NCBI GenBank assembly: GCA_946811185.2 | Contig: OX328102.1 | Coordinates: 48,647,619 to 48,711,618, forward strand | DNA: 64,000 nt | DNA from: Hippopus hippopus | Taxonomy: Eukaryota > Mollusca > Bivalvia > Cardiida > Cardiidae | Direction of reading: 5' to 3' | Made by a program: the position numbers and the translations under genes | Notes under the pieces: model-generated | Databases searched by the model: none | Seen by the model: the letters and a program-made list of their open reading frames with translations, nothing else | Told to the model about the DNA's origin: nothing | Part shown: positions 1 to 10,951 of the stretch, in pieces | Position numbering within the stretch: the stretch's first letter is position 1 | Layout of the letters: each line of letters begins with the position of its first letter

Positions 1-115
1 TTGGAAAAGGAGTAAATGCTGGTTTCCAGCATTTTCTCCTTTTCCCACAATGTTTTCAAAAGTCCTTTTCCTTGGGGGTCGTTTAAAAACTCGGGATTGT
101 GTGATAAAGGGTTAA
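1..115 (+). mobile_element. MITE-A copy, cut by window start
   Basis: Central hairpin (AAATGCTGG...CCAGCATTT) followed by the usual right half, ending in the diagnostic AAAGGGTTAA terminus. The left half lies outside the window. Confidence 0.85.
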
Positions 116-210
116 AAGTCACTAAAGAAACATAACTTACTCATCATGGTCACATTTGTGAAGGTTTCTGGACAGTGTACGGCCAGCACATAGTGGTCCG
201 GGCGGTGAAA

Positions 211-846
211 GTTCTTTGCGTACCCTGAAATAAAGCAGACAAAAAGATTTAAAGTTTCCCTTCAGAATTGTCTGCCAATGACGGTTTAGATCAAGATCAT
301 ATTCAGTTGCTTTTCAGGACGGTGTAGATCGAGATCAGATTTCACAGAATTGTGTAACATGTTTTATTGAGTGCCCTAAAGCAAAACAGACAAAGAGACT
401 TAAAGTTTGCTTTTCAAATTTCTCTGCAAAAGGTGGCTTCAATTGCTTTTGCGGACGGTGTAGATCAGGATCAGACTACACAGATTGTGCAGTCTGGTCT
501 AAAATCAATACCGTCGGCCCTCTGTTCTTTGCGTACCCTGAAGCAACACAGACAAACAGACAAAGAGACTTAAAGTTTGCTTCCAGATTTCTCTGCCAAT
601 GGTGGCTTCCGTTGCTTTTGCAGATAGTGTAGATCAAGATCAGGCTGCACAGAAAAGCAGTCCGATCTCTTATATACATCGTCTTCTACCTGTTGCTGCG
701 TACCCTGAAATAACACAGACAATGACATTTATTGTTTTTCTCTTACTACCAATGACGGATTCGGTAGTTTTTAAAGACGGCGTAGGTTAAGATAAGACTG
801 CACAGAACATGCAGTCTGACCTTTGATCTACACCGTCCGCTACCTG
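211..846. repeat. Four tandem units of ~160 bp with MITE-C-like core
   Basis: Units begin near 211, 369, 525 and 691. Each carries a GCGTACCCTGAA-like start, a CAAAGAGACTTAAAGTTTGC segment and a GACGGTGTAGATCAAGATCAG core resembling MITE-C. Units are diverged. Short open frames here are by-products of the repeat. Confidence 0.75.
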
Positions 847-1741
847 GATGCTCACCTCCGACCAAAATCACCTTTGATCCCACGAGAAGTCTTATTCTAG
901 ACCTCGTAAAAAAGTCGAATATCATTTATTAAGACTAAAATCTGTTCATTAAAAAATCGATTGTGAAACAAGATCTGGCATTTAGATGTAGATCTATCAC
1001 TCTGGATGACTGGTTCCCTGGTACTCAAGTACCCCTCGTGCCATGATGTGGTAAGTTTGCTCTCACGGGATCAAATCCCAAAGACAACGTACATGTATTG
1101 ATATCGTGAGTGTGTTTCCTTGGTGCCAAAGCACTACTTTCGCTAGTTCTACAGGTTGACTTTGTTCGTCAGAGCGATCAAAACCCGGAACCCGCGTATT
1201 CGGATGCTGCTTGTGTTATTTCTTCCCCGAGGACAAATTCCACAATTAAAACTGTTGATATTAGGGTTTTAATTAAATTGTAATAAAGCATTGAATAGAT
1301 AACTATCAAAATCGCTAGATTCATCTTTTTAAACACTATGTTGGTCTGTGCTGAGTTAATCCTACAGGGAATAGATGTGATTTATTTAGACGGTAAACAT
1401 TAAATAACAAGTTCTATCATCTCGCGGAATACCGGATATTCAAGCACAGTCTAGATTCAAACTAGACTGTACTGAGCGTATAACCTGATCTTAGACCTGC
1501 ACCATTCGATATGTTTTAAGGTAATACTGGTAAAAGTAATACCCGGGTTGTAATATAGATGCCCTCTTTCCTGAGAAAGAAGTCTATATAAATGTCATTT
1601 GAAAGTTCTCTTTTTTCAACGATGCTTTCATAATGCATCTATGAATTGTATTGGACATCTTTTTGTTTTAATTATCCGAATTTTACACGGAATTGTATGA
1701 AAGTCGCCATCTTGAAATGTTTTCCAGCGTCATGAATTACA
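847..1741. other. Unassigned non-coding stretch
   Basis: I see no long open frame, hairpin or recognisable repeat here. Composition is mixed AT-rich sequence. Confidence 0.5.
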
Positions 1742-1925
1742 TTAACTCTTTACCAAACGACAAGATTCTGGACTAGACGAAATTCAAAGCATTTGCAGAG
1801 GACAAAAATAAATGTAACTCAAATGATAATTTCTGTTTTGGAATTGGTAGTAAACGTAGTGGGAAAAAGGAGAAAATGTTGGTTAGCAGTATTTTCTCCT
1901 TTTCTTACGATGTTTTCTGATAGCC
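1742..1925 (+). mobile_element. MITE-A copy, right end lost
   Basis: Starts TTAACTCTTTACCAAACGAC, contains the GCATTTGCAGA segment and a mutated central hairpin. The terminal AAGGGTTAA is missing; sequence passes into repeat K instead. Confidence 0.8.
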
Positions 1926-1927
1926 CT

Positions 1928-2093
1928 AGAGGCCCTATATTTGCCAAAAGTAAACAATGTGGGTGTTAAAATGCATTTAAATTTAAATAAAATAGTTTAA
2001 AAGTATGTAAATTATTGTAAAGTTGACAGTCTATTATTGTACAGTCGTTCAAAGGGATAGCCGCTGGCATACAATTGAAATATAATACTGTCG
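1928..2093 (+). repeat. Repeat K-J, left part (copy 1)
   Basis: Contains the K segment (AAAAGTAAACAATGTGGGTG) and then the J left arm (TTTAAAAGTATG, TTATTGTACAGTCGTTC, GCCGCTGGCA). The same order occurs at 11407-11935, there split by a MITE-B. The right half of J resumes at 2850, so this copy was interrupted by the 2094-2849 element. Confidence 0.65.
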
Positions 2094-2849
2094 TGTCCGG
2101 TAATCTTGCGCGTCCGGTAATCTTGCGCACTTCGGTAGATTCCTGTTGCGCGAGTTTGTTTTATGAATTCTACCCGTTTCTGCAGTGTTTCTTAGACCAT
2201 AGGAATTTGGAATAACAGAGAAACCTTCAGAAAGTAACTATAGCTAAATTTTGTACCTGAGAGTGTCTAAAGTTTGTCTATGACATCATCCTGATAAATT
2301 ATTCATAAACACGCCCTATGACCCAATTCCCGATGAGGCTGGCTGTAACACTTTTTATCTGTCAATTAAACGAGTAATTGAAGTCTTATCACAAAGACGA
2401 ATCAATTAAACACATATTTTACAACTTTATAAGGTATTAAAGAACAGATTTAACATTATTTTCCTTATTTACATGCAACTTTTATCACACGACAAATTCA
2501 TTTCCTATTTGCCGCCATTTAATCAAAGTTCTGAATCAGAGGCCCAAATCGAGCCTAATTATTTCTGGTCTACGATTGTTCTTTGTGTGGGCCACAAATA
2601 CTTTAGAAATCCTTTGCATTGACGTCATTTAATATAGCTGCGCAAGATCACCGGACAATTCTATGTCGGATAAAACCTCACTGTTTGTGTTTACTTTTTT
2701 AAAGTTTGATTTGTTTGGGGAATCTTCCCATAACTATCTTGAGTCATAATCTAGATAAAATATTTCTATAAATAGATAAAAGGCTGTGGGGATTTAGCAA
2801 TTCTTTTAAGTAAACAGTCGTTTGCTTAGGTGCGCAAGATTACCGGACA
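2094..2849. mobile_element. 756-bp TIR element inserted in repeat J
   Basis: Left end carries two direct copies of GTCCGGTAATCTTGCGC (2095-2111, 2112-2128). The inverse, GTGCGCAAGATTACCGGAC, is at the right end (2830-2848), and another inverted copy lies at 2641-2657. No open frame over 60 codons is present, so it is non-autonomous. No clear target duplication was found. Superfamily unknown. Confidence 0.65.
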
Positions 2850-3012
2850 GCATCGTACTAGGTTAAAATTTGCCAGGTCGCCCTATCTTTTGCTTACTTT
2901 TTGCCTAATTTGAAAATTCACTTTTCTGTAAACATTTAACACTTTCACCAAAAGTACAATAACATATTGTCATCTCCACAATAATTACCACACTTTCAAA
3001 TGATATGCTTTA
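2850..3012 (+). repeat. Repeat J, right part (copy 1)
   Basis: TAGGTTAAAATTTGCCAGG and the CACAATAATTACCACACTTT end match, inverted or direct, the J copies at 6752 and 11736. It continues the J copy broken at 2093. Confidence 0.65.
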
Positions 3013-3479
3013 CAGCTAACGACGTTCGCGATAGTTTCCATTATCACGCTTTGTGTAACTATCACGCTCACCTTTTACTCGAAACGGTGAGCACCTAACA
3101 CAGTTGATCTTGCCACACTTGTCAATGTCTGCAGAATGGATAAGCCAAGAACTAAAACGGGTCGTTTCATGTCAGCAAAGCGAAGAAAAAAGTATTTGAA
3201 TCAAGCCAAATAATTATATGCGAGGCAAGAATCCGAAATTACGCTTTCAAAAGATCGGACTGAAAGTAAAAGTGAATCACGTAACTGCGTCAACTAAAAG
3301 CGGAAATATGGACACATGCTAGACTACTAGCGCTCTATCTGGCAGACGTATCGTCGAACTAAAACATGTTTTAAGATGCAGATGCTTTCAGTTTGGTCTA
3401 GTCCAAAATTAAACTTGCAGAAAACAAGCGGCTGTTACTCTTTCTCCCTTACCAGGTTATCCCTTAGCTTGATGAGTCT
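3013..3479. other. Unassigned non-coding stretch
   Basis: No supported feature; only short frames. Confidence 0.4.
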
Positions 3480-3669
3480 GCAGCAGACAACATTAGAAAA
3501 CATCGATGTCAAAAGGAGAAATTGCTCCTACTAACTGATTCCTCCTTTTCGCACAATGATTTCTGACCCATCAAAGGACTGTGATACATGAATACCAGGT
3601 TTTGGCTTAGCGTATGCAAACGCGTCAAATTTAGAAGAGTCTAGAATTAGTCGTTTGGTAATGGGTTAA
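3480..3669 (-). mobile_element. MITE-A copy, reverse, degenerate
   Basis: AAAAGGAGAAATTGCTCC hairpin remnant and the reversed terminus GTCGTTTGGTAATGGGTTAA are visible. The left end is uncertain. Confidence 0.6.
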
Positions 3670-4789
3670 ATGCTGACATCAGTATTACATTTATATGCTA
3701 TGGATTGGTTTATTATGACAAACAAACTTAATTCTTTTAAACATTGTTGAATTGTTGAAAAATTGAGATAATTTACTTCATATAATGTCTTTGTCTTTGA
3801 CAAACCCTACATTTACTCATTAGTTAGTGCCCCACCAACAAACTTAAAATGTATTTTCTTAAAAAATAAGGCTGGTGACCTATTTGTTTTAAGCTTGATT
3901 CTTTTAGTTTAGTACCTGAATATTATTTGTAGAAAAAATAAGAAAAATCTAAATGTTAGAACATTAAAAAAAAATAACTTTAAAAGATACTCTTCGTTTT
4001 TTTTCTCCAAAATAAAGGTGTTTTAGCCATAAGTTAAGGGTATTTTTTTTTTTAAGATTGATACTCAGTATACTCTAAATTATTTTTCTTTTTCATTAAA
4101 TTTGGTGTTTCACCAATATAATGACATAAAATTTCCTTGTAATTGTTGTCATTTGAAAAATATACATGGACTTAGTTTTCATGGGTGAAATTTCATCCTG
4201 AACTGCAGAAATTCAGGGTGTACTAAAAGAAATATTCATAGAATTTTCCCAAAGCTGGTGACCCCCTTTTTTTTTATCTCATATTTTTGTAGATCAGATA
4301 ATATACTATCACCACACAAAGTTTCATGAAATTCTGATCTTTCAAAAAATGGTGAAACTGTAGCGATCGTCTTTAAATGCAGTTTACCACGCCATTGTTT
4401 ATTTTTGGCAGCCTTAGATTGTTCTGTCGCGAATAAAATTTTCTCACATAAGCCTTATATCATATTTGAATATATTTTTCTCCGCAAGTGCACAGGATTT
4501 GGACGGTTTCATTAAGTAAAAACGGGCATTTTTTTGTGTTCAGATAGCGGAATGTTCCTGTGGCACTCAGGACTACGTTTTGTTTCTAAGGTACCGGAAA
4601 AGACGTCACCTTGCCTATTTATATCCGCTACAATGTAATCGACCGACGCGTGCTATTGATCATGTGACATTCAAACAGCTCTGTGCAAACTCTCACTAGC
4701 GCAAAAATAAAATGTGAGTTAACAGGCTATTTATCCCGTTTAGTAAATACTATAAATAGACTTATTTTTAAAGTTACATATGGGCCAAA
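3670..4789. other. AT-rich non-coding stretch
   Basis: Long A and T runs. GGCTGGTGACC at 3870 recurs as GCTGGTGACCCCC at 4255, which may mark an old local duplication. No coding signal. Confidence 0.45.
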
Positions 4790-5040
4790 CTTTGTGAAAA
4801 AGGGGTTAAATGTATCTGCAGAAAGTATCGCGCCATGTCATCCTGCAGAGTCCACTCAGGTATGCGTAGGTCGAAATTTGCTATGGGTAAATTTGCTGCA
4901 TGCCCAAAGACCATTCTTACCTATGATTCAGCCGCTTGTTGGACAAAATGGATTTAATGGATCCATAATTATGTGATGACTTGCATGGTATAATGAATCA
5001 CGGAGATATATTAAACACCCATTTGTCAGGACACCGCTCA
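4790..5040 (+). mobile_element. MITE-B copy, diverged
   Basis: Left terminus is mutated. It retains CTGCAGAAAGTATCG, GGATCCATAATTATGTGATG, the TAATGAATCACGGAGATA right segment and a CATTTGTCAGGACACCGCTC end. The central palindrome is damaged. Confidence 0.75.
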
Positions 5041-5149
5041 TATCTTTTGTCACTTTTTGTCAGTTGAGAAAATATTGACTTACTCTATACAGAAGCTATA
5101 TAAAGATCTATAATATGATTCCCCTTTGTAAGTCAATTTATGATTATGC

Positions 5150-5376
5150 TCAACTCTTAGCAGGTGACAAAATCTTAGACTCATCCAAATTGCAAGCATT
5201 TGCAGACGACAACTTTGATTCCTCTCAAATTATTTTATGTCTTTTGAAGGGTAAGGAAAACATTGTGGGAAAAGGAGAAAATGCTGGTTACCAGCATTTT
5301 CTCCTATTCCAACAATGTTTTCAAAAGCCTCATTTTTCGGTTCGTTAAAAATGTGATTATTTGGTATATGGTTACA
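5150..5376 (+). mobile_element. MITE-A copy
   Basis: Nearly full length: GACAAAATCTTAGACTC, GCATTTGCAGACGAC, intact hairpin around 5275-5305, and a GATTATTTGGTATATGGTTA end. The terminal TTAA motifs are degraded. Confidence 0.85.
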
Positions 5377-6482
5377 GTAAAGGAATTCTTGAGGCTCGTA
5401 AATCACTTCACATTGATTTTCTTCCTAAAATACTTCAGGCCATAATTGCAAGCTTACCTGCTAGTCTTTCCTGCGTGTTTTTATCTTAGCATCGCATGAA
5501 TACGTAAATAATTTATGTTCGTTGAACTTTGATAGCATTGATTTTCTGATTAGCTTGCTTCTAAATGTGATTAGAAACATTATGCAGTAATTACAAATGC
5601 ATGTACATGTACACTTATTGATTAGAAGAATTTACATTACCATGAACGAGAAAGGTGCCTGTTTGAAAACGTTTAGCAACAGTGCTGTGGCGGATTCAGC
5701 AACCATTCTAAATTGCATTTGTAGTCCAAACCTTACTCTTTTTTTTTTTACTTTCAAAGCAACTCATTTTAACGAGCTTAACCATCTGGAAATTGCGGTA
5801 CTTTTTATATGAAATTATGATAAGACTAAGAACATGGTTTAGAAATTTTGGTTAATCCACACGTAAGCTCCCAGGATATTTTTTTTTTTTTAATTGAAAG
5901 AAGAATGAATGAATGAATGAGTGAGTGAGTGAGTGAGTGAGTGAGGGAGGGAGTGAGTGAGTGAGTGAGCGAGTGAACGCGAAAGCGTACGGACGAGCGG
6001 GCGGGCAGATGAACGAACGTATATGAATGAGGTGTTATGGCCCGACGAAAGCGGAGGTCATATTCGACGCATATAACGAATGTGAGAGATACAATGCAAC
6101 CTTATAAGAAAGGCTAATCAATCTATCTTCTCGATAAGTCACGAAACCACTTTAAGACAAACGTCAGCATCATTTCCTGCTTGTTCACAAAACTTCAATT
6201 GTCATCACAATAGATGGCATGTTATCTGTCATTTACAAAATGTTCTTGTATGCCGTTTCCATGGAAACGACAACTTCTATTTTTTCCGGTAAATATGCTA
6301 TATGGCATGATCTCACTGCAATAATGGAAGATAATGTTATTGTATAGGATTAAGTTTGCATGATGGTTATCAACTGTATTATGATCGCCACCATTTTGTT
6401 TGTCGTTTTATCTCGTGTTTAACGCCTTTCTGTTAAAGTCCCGATAGCGGCCACAAACACACTGCAGGTTTTATTATACATC
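5377..6482. other. Non-coding stretch around a microsatellite
   Basis: Apart from the tetranucleotide array at 5905-6010, I see nothing supported. Sequence at about 6445-6482 weakly resembles repeat K, which precedes J in two other loci. Confidence 0.4.
5905..6010. repeat. (GAAT)n/(GAGT)n microsatellite
   Basis: GAAT repeats pass into GAGT repeats with GAGG and GAGC interruptions, then decay into GCGGGCGGGC. Confidence 0.95.
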
Positions 6483-6740
6483 TGAGACATAATCTGGCAA
6501 AAGGGGGCTTCATTTATCTCCGTGCATACAAAGCAAGTCATTGCATAATTACGGATCGATAAAACCCATTTTTGTATAACAACCGACTGAATCATGCGGT
6601 AGAATTATCATTTGACATGCAGAAAATTTGAAGAAAGCGAAAGGTTTCGGCCCATGTCAGCCTGCGCGGACTGCGCAGGCTGACATGGGTCGATGGCTTT
6701 CGCAAATGCATGAAGCCCACTTTTCACAGAGCATGGCTCA
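6483..6740 (-). mobile_element. MITE-B copy, reverse
   Basis: The full order is reversed: GGCAAAAGGGGGCTT terminus, CCGACTGAATCATG, the palindrome at ~6653-6690 (CAGCCTGCGCGGACTGCGCA), and the TTTTCACAGAGCATGGCTCA end. It directly precedes repeat J copy 2. Confidence 0.9.
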
Positions 6741-6751
6741 TTTAAATTCAA

Positions 6752-7004
6752 ATCGTACCATTTAAAAGTATGGAAAATGTTTTTTTGATGTGGGTCGGTC
6801 CAAGTATTAGTTGCTGGTTGAAAAAATAAATTCCAAAATCAGGCAAAAATTGAACAAAAGATAGAGTAACCTGGCTACTTTTAACCTAGAACTTTTGAAA
6901 TTACGAGAATAATTTCTCTGTCAGCGACTAACACTTGGACCGACCAAACAATAACAATTTGTCACCTTCACAATAATCTCCATACTTTTAAATGGTAAGA
7001 TTCA
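6752..7004 (+). repeat. Repeat J, copy 2 (full)
   Basis: Inverted termini ACCATTTAAAAGTATGG and CCATACTTTTAAATGG; subterminal GGTCGGTCCAAGTATTAG is mirrored by ACTTGGACCGACC. Structure is that of a ~250-bp non-autonomous TIR element. No coding. Confidence 0.75.
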
Positions 7005-7252
7005 ACTCTTAACGCATTTTAATACCTTTTGGCACCTATTGTTAAACAGACCACATGGCTCTTCCATATTGAAAGCAATGGAAAGAAAGACGAAAGACGA
7101 AAAATTTAATGTGTTCCGAGTTATAAACTTGTCTTTGAAACGGTAGTTTAACGCATCTCCATTTATCAAAAGACAAAACGTCTGGCTCTTTAATATCAAA
7201 AGCAATGGTAGACGAAAACGATTAATGTGTCCCAAATGATATATTTATTTTC

Positions 7253-7385
7253 TTAAAGGATAGAAAACATTGTGGGAAAAGGAGAAATTGCTGAGTACCA
7301 GCATTTTCTCCTTTTCTCACGATGTTTTCAAAAGGCTTCTATATCATGATCGTAAAATCACGGGATGATGTGATAATGGTTTACA
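7253..7385 (+). mobile_element. MITE-A right half
   Basis: Begins at the hairpin (GAAAACATTGTGGGAAAAGG), ends GGGATGATGTGATAATGG. The left half is missing. Confidence 0.75.
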
Positions 7386-7427
7386 GGGAAAATAGACTTT
7401 GATATCAAACAACTTCAAATAAACTGA

Positions 7428-7688
7428 GCCCAGGCGGGTAGTTCAGTGGTTAGCGTATCGGACTCGTGACCTCGTGGTTCGATACCCGGTTGCGGCAATA
7501 TTTCTTTTCGGCGATTTTACGCTTCTCACCTTTGCTACATGTAAGAAAAGTATTCAGTGACTTGGAAAGAAAGTTGTATCAGTACCGGTGTGAGAAAGCC
7601 AGGAAACACATGCGTTGGTGCACTGATCGCCGTGATTTGACTTAAGCTGTTAAAACGGCGTTAAATAAACAACAATACAAACCAACCA
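7428..7688 (+). mobile_element. SINE S2, full length
   Basis: A tRNA-like head (TAGTTCAGTGGTTAGCG A box; GTGGTTCGATACCC B box) is followed by a body with GTGAGAAAGCCAGGAAACAC, the CCGTGATTTGACTTAAGC segment, and an AATACAAACCAACCAAT tail. A Pol III-transcribed, LINE-dependent element by family knowledge. Confidence 0.85.
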
Positions 7689-7880
7689 ATAAGCTGCAGC
7701 TGGTAGAGACATTTTGAAATATGCGCAGGTTGCACAAAATAAATCTGATTCATTTTGATGAAACAATTTCAGAATATGATTATCTGATCATAGATTATGT
7801 TGTAGACGTGCATTTTACAATGGATACAGATTATATTAAATAACATCGTTTTATCCCAGGCTTTCATCCATAAAATAACG

Positions 7881-8275
7881 CTCTTTCATGCTTTTTGATG
7901 TCCATTCCCAATCGGCTTAGAGCATCACTTTTCACAAAGCACGTTGAAGTGATTTCAGTGTTAGCAATTAAATGCTCGTTCAATTACCCTTGAGCTGTTT
8001 AGCGTTACTTAATGCACTTTTTCGGACAGTGTAGATCAAGATCAGGCAAAACTCTCTTTCATGTTTTTTGATGTCCATTCCCAATCGCTATAGAGCATCA
8101 CTGTTCACAAAGCTCGTTGAAGTGATTTCAGTGTTTGCAATTAAACGCTTTTTCATTAAGCGGTGAGCTTTCAAGCGCGACTCAATATACTTAATGCGGA
8201 CAGTGCAGATGAAGATCAGACGGTATAGAACTTGCAGTCTGATCTTTGATCCACACTGTCAGATACATGGAATTT
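7881..8275. repeat. Tandem duplication, 173-bp period
   Basis: CTCTTTCATG...GATGTCCATTCCCAATCG occurs at 7881 and again at 8054. Both units run through TGAAGTGATTTCAGTGTT to a GGACAGTG(T/C)AGAT core. The second core extends to a MITE-C palindrome (AACTTGCAGTCTGATCTTTG). The array is probably built on a MITE-C. Confidence 0.8.
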
Positions 8276-8772
8276 TTTCAGGCTAACAGAACTTTGAAAA
8301 TTGCATTATTTTGGTTGTTAACTTTTAATTGTAGTTTTTTTTTAAATTAATTCATTCAGCCCTGTAAAAGTTAAACACAGTATCAAGTGCTACGTTATTT
8401 GACATTTCCGATCAAACACTGACACTGTGTCTGATTTTAATCGAGCATTTAGACTACAAAGGTTGCAGGCTCTCACATGAAAGAATATTTCGTCAAAAAC
8501 CTTATTTAATCAATTATTATCACTTTAACGCCCTTGCAGTGAAAAAACCTTTGACAGTAAGGTGGGAATGTAGGAATTTCCTGTCATATGTAACTCCTAC
8601 TTTTCATACTTCTAAAGTTTTTCATATCTTTATGAAGTGTTTAATCCTCCCATCACAAGTTTATTCTGTTTGTCACTTATTTAAATAATTACTATGTCTA
8701 GAATAAAGTATAATAGGGCTAACAGGCATTCAAAGTTGTGGTATCTCACAAAAACCTTAGGTTTATTAAGAA
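8276..8772. other. Unassigned non-coding stretch
   Basis: Nothing recognised. Confidence 0.4.
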
Positions 8773-9032
8773 TGAGCCACGCTCTGTGAAAAGGGGGTTT
8801 AATGCATCTGCAAAAAGCATCGGCCCAGGTCAGCCTGCGCAGTTCGCGCAGGCTGACCTGGGCCGAAACTTTTTGCTGTTGGTCAATTTTCTGTATGTCC
8901 AAGCACTATCCTATCGTAAGATTTAGCAGTTTGTTGATTAAAATGGACTTTATGGATTCATAATTCTGTGATGGCTTGCTTGATCGAATGCATCAAAGAG
9001 ATGCATTTAAACCGTTTATGCCAAAGTGCCAT
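8773..9032 (+). mobile_element. MITE-B copy
   Basis: GAGCCACGCTCTGTGAAAAG terminus, intact palindrome (CCCAGGTCAGCCTGCGCAG...), TTTATGGATTCATAATTCTG, and an AGAGATGCATTTAAACC right end. Confidence 0.85.
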
Positions 9033-9047
9033 TCAAATATATTTATA

Positions 9048-9486
9048 TACTCAGTTCCACAAATAAGTACTCAAAGACTAAGGTAACATTAAAGTTAGGT
9101 TTTTCTTAAAGTTCTAGTAATTTTTCAATCAATATCTTGTATGGCCACCTCTGCTGTTGATACAGGCAATCATTCGACGTCGCATAGACCTTACATAACG
9201 TAAAATCATTGCATCAGGAATGTTATTCCATTCCTGAACGAGAGAGGTGGCCAAAACCTAACTTTAATGTTACCTTAGTCTTTGAGTACTTTTGCAACTT
9301 TGGTTTTAGTACCATCTTCATTTAAACTGCAAAAACCTTAAACTTTCTGTTAGTCAAAATCTGATTAGCCTGGCATTTACTACAGACTCGGAACTAAAGT
9401 ATGATACCAAATTTGTTGGTCTTCAGTAAAACATGCGACGATAAATGAAAGAAAATTAAGTGCACACTTAGTTATGGAACTGAGTA
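9048..9486. mobile_element. Internally deleted Tc1-like element
   Basis: Termini TACTCAGTTCCACAAATAAG and CTTAGTTATGGAACTGAGTA are inverted repeats with TA at both edges, as expected for Tc1/mariner. Inside lies a longer inverted repeat (GACTAAGGTAACATTAAAG at ~9077 against CTTTAATGTTACCTTAGTC at ~9260). Between the arms is the transposase tail described separately. The rest of the transposase has been lost. Confidence 0.8.
9136..9243 (-). pseudogene. Tc1-like transposase C-terminal remnant
   Basis: The minus strand reads an uninterrupted tail with VQEWNNIPDAMI, VRSMRRRM and INSRGGHTRY followed by a stop. Tc1-family transposases commonly end in an arginine-rich helix and a RGGHTRY-type tail. 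The catalytic domain is absent, so it cannot be active. Confidence 0.75.
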
Positions 9487-9644
9487 TATATATTTTTAAA
9501 ATCGATGTAAACTCTGATAAGCTATTATTCTGACATCTCTTGATCAAACAAAAAATTGAATTACGAATGCATTTGGTCTTTGTTAGATGGGTTTTGCAGT
9601 TAATCCCTGCGTAAATTTTGTTATATATTTTATATCGTGCAGCC

Positions 9645-9722
9645 GTGCGGTTGGCTTAATTAGTAACATACAGGGCTTGAGACATGGGGGGAGTCGCTGG
9701 TTCGAATCCACATACAATACCA
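9645..9722 (+). repeat. tRNA-like SINE head
   Basis: TTAGTAACATACAGGGCTTG and GTCGCTGGTTCGAATCCAC match the S1 SINE head, but no S1 body follows. It is a stranded or recombined head rather than a tRNA gene. Confidence 0.5.
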
Positions 9723-9723
9723 A

Positions 9724-9842
9724 ATGTCCGGGTACGAATTGTCCAAGGTACGAGTTGTCCTGGACACGCATTGTCCATCGGTGCGACTTGTCCCGAATAC
9801 GAAATGTTCTGTAAAAATAGTCCGGGTACCAATTGTGAAGCT
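9724..9842. repeat. Degenerate ~16-18-bp minisatellite
   Basis: About seven units of the form (T)GTCCGGGTACGAAT, e.g. TGTCCAAGGTACGAGT and TGTCCTGGACACGCAT, run directly on from the tRNA-like head. Confidence 0.8.
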
Positions 9843-10356
9843 ATGAATGTATTGTTATCAGTAAGAACAGCGTGCATACGCATGCAGTCTAATCTTGGCT
9901 CACATTTTCTCCGATTTTCTCTATCAACAGATCATTCATGTATTTCTCAGTAAAATATCAATACATTTTACGTAATCTATGAATTCTTGTGATAGGCAAC
10001 AATAGCAAGTTTATATTTTCCGGGATGCTATGTTGATTCTGATCTGAAAAAAAAAAAAATACCGTGGGTCTCCACAAATATAAATAGCACAGATCTCAAA
10101 TGCGCTCTTAATAAGTTGCCTCTGAAATATAGAGACAAGTACAGTCCCTGTAGAATCTTTGTGAGTCGGCGAGCCAATTTCCATATTATGGAAAACAGTA
10201 TCAAACGAAATCTTCTTGATAAGGAAATGTGATTGAAGAAAGACTTTTATCACTAGGTTTTGGAATACCTCATGTGTTTAAATTTTCTCATTTAGTAACT
10301 CTTGGACCAACTAATGTACGAATTCTTAATACTTTACATATTTCCGATCAGTAAAA
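9843..10356. other. Unassigned non-coding stretch
   Basis: A run of A (10049-10060) is the only notable point. Confidence 0.4.
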
Positions 10357-10519
10357 GCCCGCCCGGGTAGCTCAGTGTTTAGCGTATCTGACTCATGACC
10401 TGGTGGTTGCAGTCTCGATGTGTCAGTACTGATGTGAGAAAGCCAGTGCACTTACCGCCGTGATATGACCTAAACTGTTATAAAAGAGCATTAAATTCCA
10501 ATACAAACAAACAAACAAA
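10357..10519 (+). mobile_element. SINE S2, internally deleted
   Basis: The head (GGGTAGCTCAGTG, GCGTATCTGACTCATGACC) joins after ~45 nt directly to the 3' body (GATGTGAGAAAGCCAG), then GTGATATGACCTAAACTG and an (AAAC)n tail. Confidence 0.85.
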
Positions 10520-10762
10520 ACAGATCTGAAAAAATCAATACGAATTTTTTTTTCAAGTTTGATTATTTTAACTTTCCAGAGTAAAAACATGAGATGGAAA
10601 CAAAAGTGAACCCGAGAGAAAGTACGTGCTAAAGGCCATTTTCGCCGGTAATTTATGCTAGAAAAGTGACCACTAATGGTATGTTTCCGTCGTAATCCAG
10701 TGCATTAGGGAAAATGAATATGTTTTAGAAACGGACATTACAATTACGACGCCAGCTTAGCA

Positions 10763-10893
10763 TAAATCCTTTACCAAACAATGCTGTGTTTTATTGACCC
10801 TGGCTTACAAAGCTTTTGAAAACACTGTGGGGCAGAAAGAGAAAATGCTGGTAACCAGCATTTTCTCTTTTCCCCCCCAACGTTTTCAGGGCC
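10763..10893 (-). mobile_element. MITE-A copy, reverse, truncated
   Basis: Starts AATCCTTTACCAAACAATGC, has GGTAACCAGCATTTTCTC hairpin, and stops after CCAACGTTTTC. Confidence 0.8.
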
Positions 10894-10951
10894 TAATACC
10901 GAAAGGTAGATCAAACGCCATCTTATACAGCTACGTCGAAAAATATAGATT

